NCBI RefSeq assembly: GCF_047663525.1
Contig: NC_092588.1
Coordinates: 49,469,501-49,533,500, forward strand
Length of the DNA: 64,000 bases
Direction of reading: 5' to 3'
Source of the DNA: Anas platyrhynchos
Lineage: Eukaryota > Chordata > Aves > Anseriformes > Anatidae
Shown piece after piece: positions 40,092 to 52,439 of this stretch. Positions within the stretch are counted from its first letter, which is position 1. Every line of letters starts with the position of its first letter. Made by a program: the position numbers and the translations under genes. The notes under the pieces are model-generated. The model saw nothing but the letters and a program-made list of their open reading frames with translations. It made no database searches and was not told where the DNA came from.

Positions 40092-40143
40092 GTTCTTTTC
40101 TATTGGTACTTACTTTTGTTCTTTTCTATTGGTACTTACTTTT
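40092..40143. repeat. Perfect 2 x 26-bp tandem duplication
   Basis: Two identical adjacent 26-base units, each starting GTTCTTTTCTATTGG and ending ACTTACTTTT, with no mismatch between them. A recent slippage or duplication event in unique sequence. Confidence 0.95.
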
Positions 40144-41283
40144 TCACTTACGAAGTGAAAAATGCTAAGTGCAAGGGAAAGGGGGGTTAAAAATAAATTT
40201 GAAGAACCAAAAAATGTAATAAATTGGGTGAGCGTGGAAAAATTCTGACAGACTATATAATTAAAAAGGTTTATTTACCTTCTTCTCTGTGACCAGAAGT
40301 ATAGGAAGCCCAAAGGGAGGAGAAGTGGAATGAAAAACAATATACTGTTAATAACCCAGCTGGTACAGACAAAGGAAGTGTCTGTGAGAGAGAGCAGAGG
40401 GAATGTGGGAGAATGCTGCCTGCTGTCTCTGCGTTTCCTAGTGAAAACCTAGCTGAATATTATGCCTGTGTTCTCCCTGACTCCGCTTTCTGGAGAGATG
40501 TTGTCAGCACCTTTTGCAACCCAACGCACTCGATGTCTTGGCCCCAGTATGTCGCTGGTCACAATATGCTTTTGGTGATTTTTTTTATCTCCTGGGGCAT
40601 GGGCAGAACTCGAGGCTTTCATTCCTTTCTTTCATCTCTTTGAGGCATAAGCCGTTCCCTGAAGTCATTGTTGACATGGGATTTCCTTGTGGTGACCGCA
40701 AAACTGCATTACCAAATTGTACACGTTTTGCCACCACAAGTGATTCTGACAATTTTCTACAGCCATTGGAAAGTGCTTTCCTAATGAGAACGATGAACAG
40801 GTCAAATGATTTCCTTTTGCTCCTTTTGCAGCCCAGAAGATTCCCAAATGCCGAGATGGTTTCCTTATTCTCAGAAACATGCTCATTTATTCTGTTGGTT
40901 TCTGGTCAGAATTAACTCTGCATGCTGGTTCAATTTCCTTCAGGCAAATTTAGATCTGGATCTAAATTCTGATGTTGTGCTATTGCCTTATGTTTACAAC
41001 AAGGCAGCAGCTTCATCCAGAAGATAGGAGGCAGAGATGGAACTAAGCCACGTGATGCTAAGAATCTGTGATGTAATGTCAGCATCCTCAGCATCACTAT
41101 GTATATATACTGTAATTGTGAATGGTGTGTGACTTGAACACTTCCCATCTGCATGGGCCTAATGGTGATCAGGATGTGGGGTGGCTATGGGAACGTCTAA
41201 GAAAAAAACAACACACCTGAAAGGCAGCTAATATCATTTCACAGAGGGTATTCTGGTGTCACGGCTGCTGGAATGCTTGATGC

Positions 41284-41313
41284 TTTTTTTTTTTTTTTTT
41301 GGGGGGGGGGGGG
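41284..41313. repeat. T17-G13 homopolymer junction
   Basis: 17 T immediately followed by 13 G on the + strand. Confidence 0.92.
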
Positions 41314-43914
41314 ATGGTGAGATGGGGATAAGTGCATGGAAAGAGGCAAAGTCCTTTTCCTTTGATGTTCATACTTCAATCTCTTTAAATGGACACCAGG
41401 GTTTGATGGCATTTTCAGCATCTATTAAAATAGATTGAAGTGACTCAGAGCCACTCTACTGTAAAATCTGTGCAGTTTTAAAAAGCATGGGGCAGCCCTG
41501 TGTCCCCAAGTCAGAAAAGAGAACAAAGAACAGCTACAATAAATAATAACCCTGTGAAAAAAAAAATAATAAAAAAATAATACCAGAAAGACTGAGAGCC
41601 TGCCACCATAAACATTATTTTACAGGAAATGACAGTTCCTTAAAAATATTGAGAATAATTCTCTGAGGGAAGGAGAAAAACAACAAACCCTTTTCCATTT
41701 TAGAATTACCCAGTGATGTCAAGGCTAAACCATTCCTGTCTTGTGATCTTGACTAGATGGTCTCTGAGTAAAAGTTCTTCAGGAATATAAATGTAGCCCT
41801 TACTGTAACCCTGGATTTTGCAGCCCTGGTACAAATATGGCTGGTACAGTATGACTTCTGGTCACATCAGCATCTTTTGTGCCTTGTCACAGCAGCTTAC
41901 TGTGGATAGGCACAACTGCCCAGAGCTGTTTGTTTGGAGATTGAACTCTGGCTTGAAGACACTCCTCCTTCCCATGTGCTACCCATGTGCCTTAATGGTT
42001 GGCACCTGCACTTAGGTGGGCGTTAGCTGCAAATCTGCATTTGAGTACAGAAGAGGGGACACTCAGAGACACCTACCTGAAGCAAACCCTGTCCTGTCCA
42101 ACGCAAATGAGCCAGATCATGGCAGAGGTGAGGAATGGTGTGTTCCCCTCCTAGATATGCAATAGCACTCAGGTGGTATTTATTTCATACTGACACGCAA
42201 AAGGACTGCAAGTGCTTGATCAGTTTGTTCATGAGGGAAGAATTGGCTTGTAATAATTGGTCTTCAGCCTTGAGTATGCTGATCCTGACTTTCTTACTCT
42301 CAGGTAAGAGTAAACCCTGGGATCTGCAAGCTCTGCACTAATTTAGAAACATGCATTTCACTAAATACTCCAAGCCTGTGTGCAGGGAAAGTACAAACCA
42401 AACATGGGACATAGGGAATTCGCCTCCTATTTTTAGAGTGCTTTGAAAGTGTGTGCTTAAATGGGAGACCTGAATTAAGCCCAAGGCATTTTCCCCACAA
42501 CTGTGGTTTAATAACTATACCAGCCATGATTTTTATACTGGTAATAGCTGCTTTATTATTGAAAGATGCTTTAGCGTCATTTCACAGCTTTTTGTGCTGT
42601 TTTAAGTTCTACAATGCGCTGCTTGATTAATGTTTTTGTAAAAGCTTCTCTTTGTAAAGGAGAAACTTAAAAACAAAGCAGACAGGAAAAAAAATAAGGG
42701 AAAACATTTCTTGAAATAGAAACTGATGACCATTCTTCTTATCTAGCATGTTTTCATCTGCAAAAAGACATGCACCATATGTTTGTTAAAAAATTTAATC
42801 CCAGCCAAAGAGTTCTTATCCTCCCCCATAGGTTTCAGTTCCGTACTCTGCAAATGAACAGAAGCCACTTTGATAAGGGTATGAAAAATAGGGAAAGGAG
42901 AACAGCCTGAAATGTAACCACTGCAAAGCAACTTGTGAGTATTTTGCAGATACGTAGAAGGGATTGGAAAAAGAGGAAAGACTTCCTTCTCAGGTATGCT
43001 TGCATGTGTAAGGGACATGAGGAGTTAAGGGCATCCGCATCCTAAGGAAAGGAGCAGATCTTTCTTCCTTGTCCCAAGAACAGTAAAACTCAGTTCTGCC
43101 TCCAATCTGTGTGAGATTTGAATGGACTCATTCACTTCAGAGTAAATGTATCGGTCAGATATCTCACTGTAGTGCTAGAGGCATGAGCCCCAGGTCAAGG
43201 CCAAAAGGTACAAGCAACCTGTTTGTCTTGATTACAGAATAATACAACTGATATTTAGTTAAAATGTGACTGTGATCTTCATAATCACTTGGGATTTTTC
43301 TGAATATGAAGAGGAATTGAATGTGAATTACATGATGAGATTCATAAGTGGGATGTTGACCATTTGCAGTCTTCCAAATGTCCATGCATAGTTTTTCAAA
43401 AATTACAATAATCACCCTGTTTATCCAGACAAAATACACACTTAGATAATGCTATACCACAGAGCTGAGGTTTCCATAATAGGAAAGCTGGCTCTAAATT
43501 CAGGAATTCCCTTAATGTCAAAACTAATTGTGTATTTTGATGTGGGCTGATCAAAACCTGTTGTCCTCCACTGTTGCAGTTTTTTTGTGGCAGATGTGCT
43601 GATTTTCCAGCTAGGAAAATAAAAGAAAGAAAGACAAGATCAAATCAAAGAAAGACAAGGATGAAAATGAGGTATTTGCACAGCTCAATGTCAGGTATTT
43701 GGGCTCTATAATGATGGAAAACATTATGGCAATAGATGCTACTGTGAATCAGCTGGGGTTCCTGGCAGTCTGCTGTAATTACCACCCCTTCTGCCTATAG
43801 GGGCCTGTGATAGGCTCACTGTCACCTCCCTAGATGGAGAGATGAGCACCGTCAGAGAAAAATTCCGCACTCCCCAAATAAGAGCCCAGCTGCCACGTAT
43901 TTATATGCTCTGGA

Positions 43915-43931
43915 TTGCCCTCTGGAGGTGC
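43915..43931 (-). promoter_or_regulatory. Weak candidate CTCF site
   Basis: TTGCCCTCTGGAGGTGC resembles the reverse orientation of the CTCF core (GCCCYCTGGTGG-like) with at least one mismatch in the core. Weak by itself. Confidence 0.25.
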
Positions 43932-44831
43932 CAGCTGCTCTCTGTAAACTTTATAGAAAGATTGGGCTCCAAGTTGAGTGGTGAAAATAGGGCATTTGTA
44001 CTTCAGACTGATTGCAGATCTAGTCTGTATGGGTGCCCCCTTCAATAATCAAAGAAATCAACATGTGGGCAGATGTTTGTGCAGCAGCACAAGCACCTCA
44101 GAAGGTGTGGTGGAGCAGATGCTCTGGCCTCACTGCTGATGCTATGTGCCTGTTTTGGGGCTGGCAACCACCCATACAAGCCCTGCAGGAGCGGGATGGA
44201 TGCAGTAGCTTATGCCTGTGTTGCTGCAGTTCATGACACTTGCAGGCAGGTGCTCTTTGGATCTGCCACATGTGCCAAGCCTCGATGCCAGCACCCTCCT
44301 CTGCAGAGGGAAAAACAAACAAAAAACAAACCTGAGCATTTGTTTTATGAACCCCATGCAAGCAGAGCACTGCACAACAATATTAGTGTCTGATACTGCA
44401 GAGCCCCTTGTGCTCCTCTGACTTGACCCCAGAGTGAGTGATAATGAACTGTACTCACAAATTGAATCCGCTTGATATATCAAAACATGCATTTCTATTT
44501 TTACTGGGTGGGCCCAGCAGTGTGCTCAGTTACTATTATTTTATTTTCAGAAAGATTTTTGTAATTTTGAGGGCAGAAATATAATTGGAAAACAAAAATA
44601 CAGAGCTAATGGGTTAGCATAACAAAAGGTACCAGAGTGGGTACAGATCCTTAATGCTTAGAGTAAAGTATCTATTCCCAGAATGGAATCTGAAACGTTT
44701 TGTTTAGGCTCTGTCTATAACGCAAATGGAAAGTTTGACTTCTCTGGATAATGATCCAAAAGTCTCAGAAGCAGTGAAAGGAACCTCCACTAGCTACGAA
44801 ACACTAAAAATAGTGCTGCATCTGAAATTCC

Positions 44832-44834
<3 letters not shown>

Positions 44835-44862
<28 letters not shown>

Positions 44863-44870
44863 CTTTTTTT
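44835..44870. repeat. T28-C-T7 tract
   Basis: 36 bases of T with a single C. Confidence 0.9.
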
Positions 44871-47800
44871 ATGAAACCAGTTTGGGGATGCCTGTGTGGG
44901 ATACAAAATATTTTCCCTGGTTACTCGCCTGCATCAACAGGGCATCTAAGTCTCAGTTCGAACCTCAGACCATGGGATTATATATTTTGGATTCTTTGCA
45001 TTTTTATTGTTCAGTCTGTAGCACAATGCCGAATCAAACTGGTGTCTGAATTAAGGCTTAGAAATGAGCTTTTTTTAAAGCAAAAAAAAATATAAATTAG
45101 GCTTCTTTCAAAACAATTTGATCCCATGATCTAGGGCTTGCTATGGTGCTGGTGCATCCCTTTTTCCCTGGCCACTTGTAACTGGAAGACACCACTGTTC
45201 TTTTCCAGCCCATGTACCTGGATTTCTTTTTTGCCTGGACCATAACACAGGCTGAGGAAGAGGGAGGGCTGAGGATTGGTGAGATGGTGCTAGAGTATTG
45301 GAGCCAGACCAGGGAGATCCAAACTCAGAGCCCTGCAATTTGGATGCAGATATATTTATTTTTATGGTGCCTCTGCCATCAGATCAGCTAAAAAACATCC
45401 TCTGCGCTCCAGTCATGTGTTGCGTAAGTTTTATATTCCTTTTCCAGTGGCATTCTTTCTCTTATGAATGAATGCAATGTTTTTCTAAGACATGCTTACC
45501 CTCTTGCGCTATGAAAAAGATGTATTACAAGCTGTGGCATTACAGGTTATCTCACATTAGCTGAGGGGCTTGCCCTTTGCCAACTTTGACTCTTTGGCTG
45601 GGAACTTGTGGTCCATGCCCATCATCCAGGCCGCCAAGGCTGGGAGCAGTGGCTGTCTGTCCAGCTGGTGGTGTGACAGGGTTTTTGAGAGCTCAGCTCG
45701 AGGCTATCTCCTTCACTCAGTGATAACTCGTCAGAGTTGCTGAATTTTCACCACTACAGCAATATCTGTCTGACCTCAAAAATAGTCGATTACCAGAGTG
45801 ACTTTTTTTTTCTGTGGCTGTCAGGCAGTGTGCATGACTTTCACCTTTCACCTCAAAGTAGACTAAATTTCTAACGTTATTATCTAATTATAGCACTGGT
45901 CATTGGAATGGAAAATTATTGTTACTTGTTTTTCCGTTGTTGGTTGCTCTGGGGACAGATACCCCTATCCAAATATGTTAGTTTAAAAAATTATTTTTAA
46001 AAGCACGCTGCTTCACAGAGCAACCCTGCCAGGTACTTCTCTCTTTTGCCTGGAGCTATTCATCCGCTGGCTTCTTCTCCTATTTCTTGACTCCCTCTTT
46101 CCTACCAGAGACAAGGATAAAGCACACAAAGCCATTCTCTTCTCTTCTCCTCATTTTGCCCCTCTTGTCCCAGCCCAATTTCTCCTGTAGTTTCTAAGGT
46201 CAGCCCCTATGAAGGCTCATTCTGCAAGGATGGAAAATGAGAAAGGGGGAGAGAGGAAGGACTGTGTCCACAGTGTGCAAGGAATTCTGTGTTAATAGGA
46301 AATATTGCAAATAAAACCAGTAGCTGAATGGTCTCTTCTAGGCCTTGCAGTTGTAGGGCATCAAAGCATATACTCCCATGCTGGATGTTGCAATCTTTGA
46401 GTTGCTGTCTCCGTTACCAGAATTGTCTCTAATGCTTTTGTTTCCCTGTAAAGTGCCTGCAGCAGCAATGACTGAGACTGAATACTGTTCAAAAGGACTT
46501 TTTCAGTGTGTGTTTAAAGGGAAGAAAGAGGAGAGGCTGTCCTTCTCCAGTCCTTTCTGAGAGAGTGGTTTGCAGTAGCAGGTTCTGCAGAATGGCAGGG
46601 GGGCATAAGGTGGAAGAGATGAAGGGATGCCAAAAACAGACCCTTGGGCATTTCAGCATCTCCTTGAAAGGGAGTGCTTCTTGCCTGCCAGCCCCAAGAG
46701 AGTGAGGAATAGCATTTAGGGGGACATGGCTGCCCACTGTCTGGCTGTCAGGAATGATGCATTTCAATCACAGTCAGCCTAAACTGGCCTTGAACTAAGG
46801 ACCTGGAGGAGTTGGTGGTTTCCTTGATTGCGTAGGCTCAGCTGGAGGAAGGAGTTCTGGCTGAAATGCAGGTGTGTGCAGCGATGTCTGCTCTTTCACT
46901 TGGGTCATAAATCTATTATTTTACTGTTATACTGCCCCGTAGAGAATTCTGGTTTTGGTTCAGTGTGCTCTGGGATCTGCTCAGCCTCATTTCTTGTTGG
47001 GCTGAGCTGATGCAGCCAGCAAAAGTGTAAACTGCAATGGTGCTCCTGTGATGTGAGGGGCCGGCTCTCCCTGGCTACCAAACCGAATGTAATTTACATC
47101 ACCACAACAGCAGAGCAAAGTTTACAGCCATTACCAAAGGAGTCCAGAGAAATGTTTTATGTTTTTATTCCAGCTAGCTCAGATCTACTGCATAGCTGCA
47201 TGTTTACAGCAATCTGCGTAGGACTGTCTTGGAACTGCTTCATTGCATCCCACAGTTATCACTTTACAATTAGCTAGAGTCAAGCCAATAATCTCACAGA
47301 ATATAACCAAGAGTAATTGTATTTCATGTCATGGTTCCAGTCTTGTTTTAAAATTTTCTTAAAACTACACTTGAAATAAAAATGCATTTAACAAATATCC
47401 TAAATGGTTAACTCCTATTCAGTGACGAATAGGATGTTTATTGCTTGTGGTTTCTTCAGATTGAAAATGAATTTCAACAAGTTATGATCTTATACTAGAC
47501 AGTTTTAATTATGTGACATGCCTGGTTGTTATTTGAGAGTCCTTGCTCGTGTTTGGATTCTTAACACGCAGGGGAAAAAAATCATAGTTTGTTGTTTATT
47601 AAATGGTTCTTTCAGAATTTGGACAATCTTTTTCAAAATTCTTTCCATTTCAAATGTAATTACACACAGGCAGGTAACCAGGCACATTGAATTAGAATTA
47701 TTTTTTCTACTTTTCTTTTTACACCACTGAGGAATGGTGCTTAAAATGCCTTGGCATCACCTGTCTCTGAAAACTTAAATTACTAGTAATCTAGCGAGAA

Positions 47801-49722
47801 ATTATCAACACTGCTAATAATACTCCATTGCAGGGACTATCCTATACTTCTTATTCCACCAAAACAAAATAAATAAAGAAATTTGCAATCAGACACAACC
47901 ATGGCTCAACTGCTCTAACTTATTTGATTTGAAATGAGCAAACATAATTCCTCCAGATCTGAGTAGATTCACAGCTATGAAATGTCACAATTGCCCAAGA
48001 AGGTCATCCTCTCATTTCTCCTCCTTCAGCCTCCCTCATTAATGGATCTCCAAGAGCCCTCTGCGGTATTGATCTAGTCACGCAATGCATGCGGGGAGCC
48101 CCGGGATGTGTTTCCAGTGGTTCAGCCAGCAGCCCTGTCCTGTTAGTGCTCTGCACCGACCACCAAATAAAAAAAGATAACACCATTTTTTCTAATGATT
48201 CATTAGGAATGCTAATGATTCATTTCTCATACATATGGAAGTGTTCAGTCATCAGGAACAGCTTTAAATTCTTACTGCAGCTACAGTTAATGGCACCTCG
48301 AGGTATCGTTTGGATATATTTTGCTGGGTTTGGTGTCCTACAAAATGTGACTAAACCAGGATTGCTTCTGTGTGACAGATCTCTCCTACTGTGTTTTACG
48401 TTACTCTGAGGTAATGCTAATAATGTATGTCTGCTTTCTAACCGGTCAGGTTGTATAACCATGCAGAACAAGGCCAGCAGTCAACATTAGCATTTTAATT
48501 ACAAAGGTTTCTATCAGCAGATTTTTACTGCACGAGACAAAATTTCTAGACAGACGCTGTGCCACGAAGAGGGAAGCTTAACAAAGGACAGCAGGGAAAA
48601 AACGTCAGACCTATAGCAATGCATCTGATTGTAGAGAGCTTTCTGCAGACCCTGTGGCCAGTCAGCTGAAGTGAGTGGTGAAGTTGTGGGATAATGAATG
48701 GAAGATAAATCGAGCAGAGGAGAAATTTGGGGCTCATAGGGAACTGCCTGTTCTGCTGGGGCAGGTGAATATTTCTGAGGGTGCCTACTCAGCATATGTT
48801 GGAGTGGAATGAATTTCCTTATTGTGAGGCAAGACAAGCTCATTATTTAAGAAGATAAAATAAGTATGGCCTAGGGCTGGTGCAGGGGAGTTAAACTGAC
48901 TCTGAACACAAAATAGGTTTGAACTGTGGTTTGTTTGTTTGTTTTTCTCTTTAACTTTTCTTGAACCAGAACTGAACTTGCATGTTATCTTGAATTTTAG
49001 CTGACTGCATGCTGGAAGTGAACAAATAACAGCTTAAGTCAGAGCTGACTGCGAACCAAGCCGAAAAACCGACTGGCATGGCTCCTGGTGTGCAGGCTGC
49101 TGCTCTGGCTGCTCCCAGGACTGAGCATGAGAAGGGCTTCCAGAGCAGGTAGGAGGAGTACCATGTTTCTCTGTAGTCTCAGACAGCAAGGATCAAGAGG
49201 CAAAACACTCCAGTTAATCGTGTCTGTAAATGTTAAAGTCATTTTCTTCCCCTCAGGTCCCCAAAGCAGGACTCTCATATCGTGAGAATAACAAATACAA
49301 AACAGCTTGTACTGCCATGGTTGTCCTGAAAAGGCTTCAGGAATTTTTCCAGCTTTGATGGGACTTAATGCCTTACCTCTTCTTTCTATAGGTGAGTCAA
49401 AGAAATAAGATAGTTGAAGTGATTAAAGGATGTTTCTGGGCAGGACTGTTTAAGACAGCCAGTCAATGCAGTGAATTTCAATCAGCAATAGTGATTGATT
49501 ACGTTCTACCTAATAGGATCAGTGGACACAATATATACTGGACTTCTTTTTTCCCCAACATTCTTCTTGGCCACTGAACTCTGATAACTGCAACTCGTTT
49601 TGCATATTGGATGAAGCAGAGACAATGTTTTCCCCAAATTCCCCCGAGTTATTGCTACAAGAAAAGCGATGAGATAAGGTGGAACAAAGCTTTCTGTGGC
49701 TGGAGTTTGTTCTTTTATAAAT

Positions 49723-49723
<1 letters not shown>

Positions 49724-49754
<31 letters not shown>
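49724..49754. repeat. T31 homopolymer
   Basis: 31 consecutive T, the longest homopolymer in the window. Confidence 0.92.
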
Positions 49755-50482
49755 CCCTGTCATCAGCAAGGCCTCCTCATCCTCCCCAGTGCTGAAATGT
49801 TTTCACCTGAGGTGTGTGTCACACACCTGGTGGTGAGGGTCTTAGGTCCTGGGAGCTGAAAGGAAGGGAAAAAAGTGCTGCTCAGTGGTGAGATCACTGC
49901 TGAGACATGTGCTGTGCGCAGGACGGTTCTCGGAGCCTGGCAATTTCCTTTGCTTCGCAGAGGGCAAAAAAACTCTGTGTGGCCCACAATGTGCTTTCAC
50001 TAAGTGGTGTGTCCTCAGGGAAGGAGAAGAAGCTCTTCTGCTTTGCCTTGAAATTGCTTTCCGTGTCACTTGCTAAACAGTTATCAGTTAAATAAACTCC
50101 TGGCTATCCTCTAGACATGATTCTCTACTGGGAGTCGCTTTATATACATTTCATTCAACAGATACTTTTTCCCTTACTTCAATTTCACATTCTGTTTTGC
50201 ATATTTTAGTAAGAATCCTATGCTTTATTGTTTCCATGCTGGTGAATAGTGCTCCTCCAATTCTCAGGATACACATTTTCTGGTCCTGCCCACAGCTGGA
50301 CGAGTGAACGTGTACGCACTCATCAGTAAGGCCGTGATGTATTTTTTGTACTTCTTTCTACCACAGAGGTAGGGTTGGAGGATGGATGTCTTGTCGTCCT
50401 ACCAGAACGATGTGTGTGCAAACAGTTAACTCCCGGCAGCTGTTGGGAAGAAATGTTGTAATTTACACAAAAGGCGATTTAG

Positions 50483-50498
50483 CCAAAAGGTGGCACTG
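50483..50498 (+). promoter_or_regulatory. Good candidate CTCF binding site
   Basis: CCAAAAGGTGGCACTG fits the CTCF core CCANNAGGTGGCRCT closely; the AGGTGGCACT part is perfect. It lies about 1.95 kb upstream of the start codon of the signal-peptide exon and is oriented towards it. This would suit a promoter-proximal loop anchor, but occupancy is inference from sequence. Confidence 0.5.
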
Positions 50499-51746
50499 CG
50501 GCTGCACAGATTTTGCAGCAGATCAGCAGTCTCGTAGAAGTTAATGAGCCATTCAATACATGCATTGTAACTCCACTTTTCATACCTTGTCAACGGTAAG
50601 TATCGAAAACTGGCTAATTATTTCCCAAACATTAGAATAATAGCCGTGTTTCAGGAGCAACCAATTTGGTAACCATACTGTAAAAGTAATGAATACTTTA
50701 TCCTTGCTTCAGGGAATTTGGACAACCCAATAAAAACAAACAAACAAAAAGCCAATCGATACCTGAAAATGTGCTGCCAAAGTGGACAGAATATTTCAGC
50801 TCTGCATGTGTCCTACACACAGACTCTTTGTCCTGACTGCTTGCTTTGTGGCCTCCAGGGCAAGGAGAGAGATGTTCCTCAGCAGCTTGTTCTCGGGATA
50901 GATCCCTGCTCTTAAAAGCACTTCTGGGGCTGGCTGTACCAGGGGCTGGTGAGATGGTTCATTAGCAGGCTGAGCACTACACAAGCCTCATATTCTGCCA
51001 CCTACAGACTGGGCCACTCAGCAAGCTCACAAAGGCCACTGCGTGCTGAAACACATGCCAGCAGTTTGGGAACCCAATGCCCAGGTTTAGTTTGCGGTGA
51101 AGATGCTGGGGTGAGCCACAGAGGGATGAGATATGGAAAGGGAGAGAGCCATGGCCTCGGGCTGCATCCTTTCACGGGTGTCCTGCTGTTGGGGGCTTCA
51201 GGGGCTGAAGGTGGAGAGGGCAGTGTCTGTATGACTCTTAGAAAAAAAAAAAAAACAAAAACAAAAAAACAGTGTATAAATAAAAATAAACAAAAAGCAC
51301 ATGAAAAGATTCTTAAGTAATAAAGTCAATAAGCCAGGACTCCGAGAGCATATTTAAGGCTTGAAGCAAGCCTGGCTGAGGTCCTTCACCAAGGATGAGC
51401 CCTGGGATTTCAGCACCACAGGGGCACGGCACCCGCTTTCTCTTGCTCCAGATCTTGTGTGAGGGTGCTCCCGCAACAAGGGGCTTCTGTCTGCACTTGA
51501 CTTCTCTAAGTGGGAGGAATTACGAGATACTGCCCAAGACTAAGTGGCCTTTTCATCTGCGTTAATAATACCATTAACAACTCTCTCCTTTGTAGCATCG
51601 TTGTACAACCCAAACCGTTAGGGTTATTCGGCACGCACTCGGGGACACGCCAGCTGAGCCGCCAACTGCCCCTTTAAACCCACAGCGCTCTCACACCATC
51701 GCGGGGGAAGAAGCTTTCCAGAAAAGTCAGATGCATTCCAGACCTA
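50499..51746. other. Upstream flank of the CpG island
   Basis: Unique DNA of intermediate GC with an A-rich run at 51241-51272. The 123-codon frame at 50949-51320 ends in that A-rich run as lysines and looks like chance. Confidence 0.45.
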
Positions 51747-51822
51747 TTTCTTTTTCTTTTTTCTTTTTTTTTTCTTTCTTTCTCTCTCTCTCTCTCTTTT
51801 TTTTTTTTTTTTTTTTCCCTCC
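51747..51822. repeat. 76-nt uninterrupted polypyrimidine tract
   Basis: T/C only over 76 bases, including a (CT)n core at about 51781-51797 and a terminal T-run, directly on the upstream edge of the CpG island. Such tracts can form triplex (H-DNA) structures and are common at vertebrate promoters. A-tracts at 51909-51930 and 51943-51953 follow. Confidence 0.9.
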
Positions 51823-52270
51823 AGGCGACAATTTGCTTTGCGCACCCAAACGCGCTGCCGCAACCTGGGGCGGGAAGCGGGCGGGCGATTTACAGAAAAC
51901 CACTCCAGAAAAAAAAAAAAAAAAAAAAAAGGAATAATAATTAAAAAAAAAAAGTGGAAAACCAGAAGAAATTTCAAGCAAGGACAGCCACAGAGGAGGA
52001 GGAAAAGCCAAGCCCCGGGTGCGGGCAACGCGGCCACCTGGGCGGGGGCGGGGGGCGGCAGCGCCTTGCCCGCCCCCCTGGCGGCCCGGCTCGGCTCGGC
52101 CCGGCCCGGCCCGGCCCCGTCGGGGCGGAGCTCGGGGCCGTTTCATTGAGCGGCTCGGGGCGCGCCGTCGGGGCGGCGGGCGAGGAGGGGGCCGCGCTGC
52201 TGCTGCCGCCGCCGCCGCGGAGCCCCGAGGGGGCGGGCGTGTGTGCGTGCGTGTGTGTGCCCGCACGGGG

Positions 52271-52288
52271 ATGCGGCGGGCGGCGTGA
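52271..52288 (+). CDS. Upstream ORF 1 (5 codons)
   Basis: ATG followed by four codons and TGA (reads MRRAA), in the presumed 5' UTR. It is transcribed only if the start site lies upstream of 52271. A very short uORF like this usually lowers translation of the main frame mildly. Confidence 0.35.
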   Translation: MRRAA

Positions 52289-52322
52289 GACGGAGGCGAG
52301 GAGGGGAAGGAGGGGACGGGCG

Positions 52323-52364
52323 ATGCTCCGCCGCCGCGGCGGCTCCGCGCACGGGGGGACCTAG
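52323..52364 (+). CDS. Upstream ORF 2 (13 codons)
   Basis: ATG to TAG, reading MLRRRGGSAHGGT, ending 75 bases before the main ATG. The context before ATG is GGGCG (G at -3) with C at +4, so it is moderately favourable. It is likely inside the 5' UTR and could tune translation of the signal-peptide protein. Arginine and glycine codons simply follow the GC-rich composition, so the peptide itself need not matter. Confidence 0.45.
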   Translation: MLRRRGGSAHGGT

Positions 52365-52439
52365 GAGCGGCGGTGGCGCGCAGCGAGGGACGGCTCGACG
52401 GCCGGCCGAGACCCCTCCAAACACCCCCGCCCCGGCGCG

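Larger units (their letters stand above)
38806..43914. other. Unique intergenic sequence with small repeats
   Basis: Holds a 22-bp AT-rich palindrome at 39048-39069, a perfect 2 x 26 bp tandem at 40092-40143 and a T17G13 junction at 41284-41313. No exon or transposon recognised. Confidence 0.45.
43932..50482. other. Unique intergenic sequence upstream of the CpG island
   Basis: No exon or transposon recognised. T28 plus T7 at 44835-44870 and T31 at 49724-49754. Many short overlapping frames near 44030-44500 on both strands, none with a motif. Confidence 0.45.

Noticed and set aside
40806..41027. Acceptor-like TTGCTCCTTTTGCAG followed by an open frame, considered as an exon
   Set aside because: No matching donor, conserved motif or partner exon; such acceptor-like words are frequent in T-rich DNA.
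44940..44990. GTTCGAACC-containing stretch considered as a tRNA T-arm or tRNA-derived SINE
   Set aside because: No box A at the right distance and no cloverleaf could be drawn.
51727..52266. 179-codon minus-strand frame ending in lysine/glutamate-rich sequence
   Set aside because: The charged tail is the translation of the polypyrimidine tract at 51747-51822; not a protein signature.
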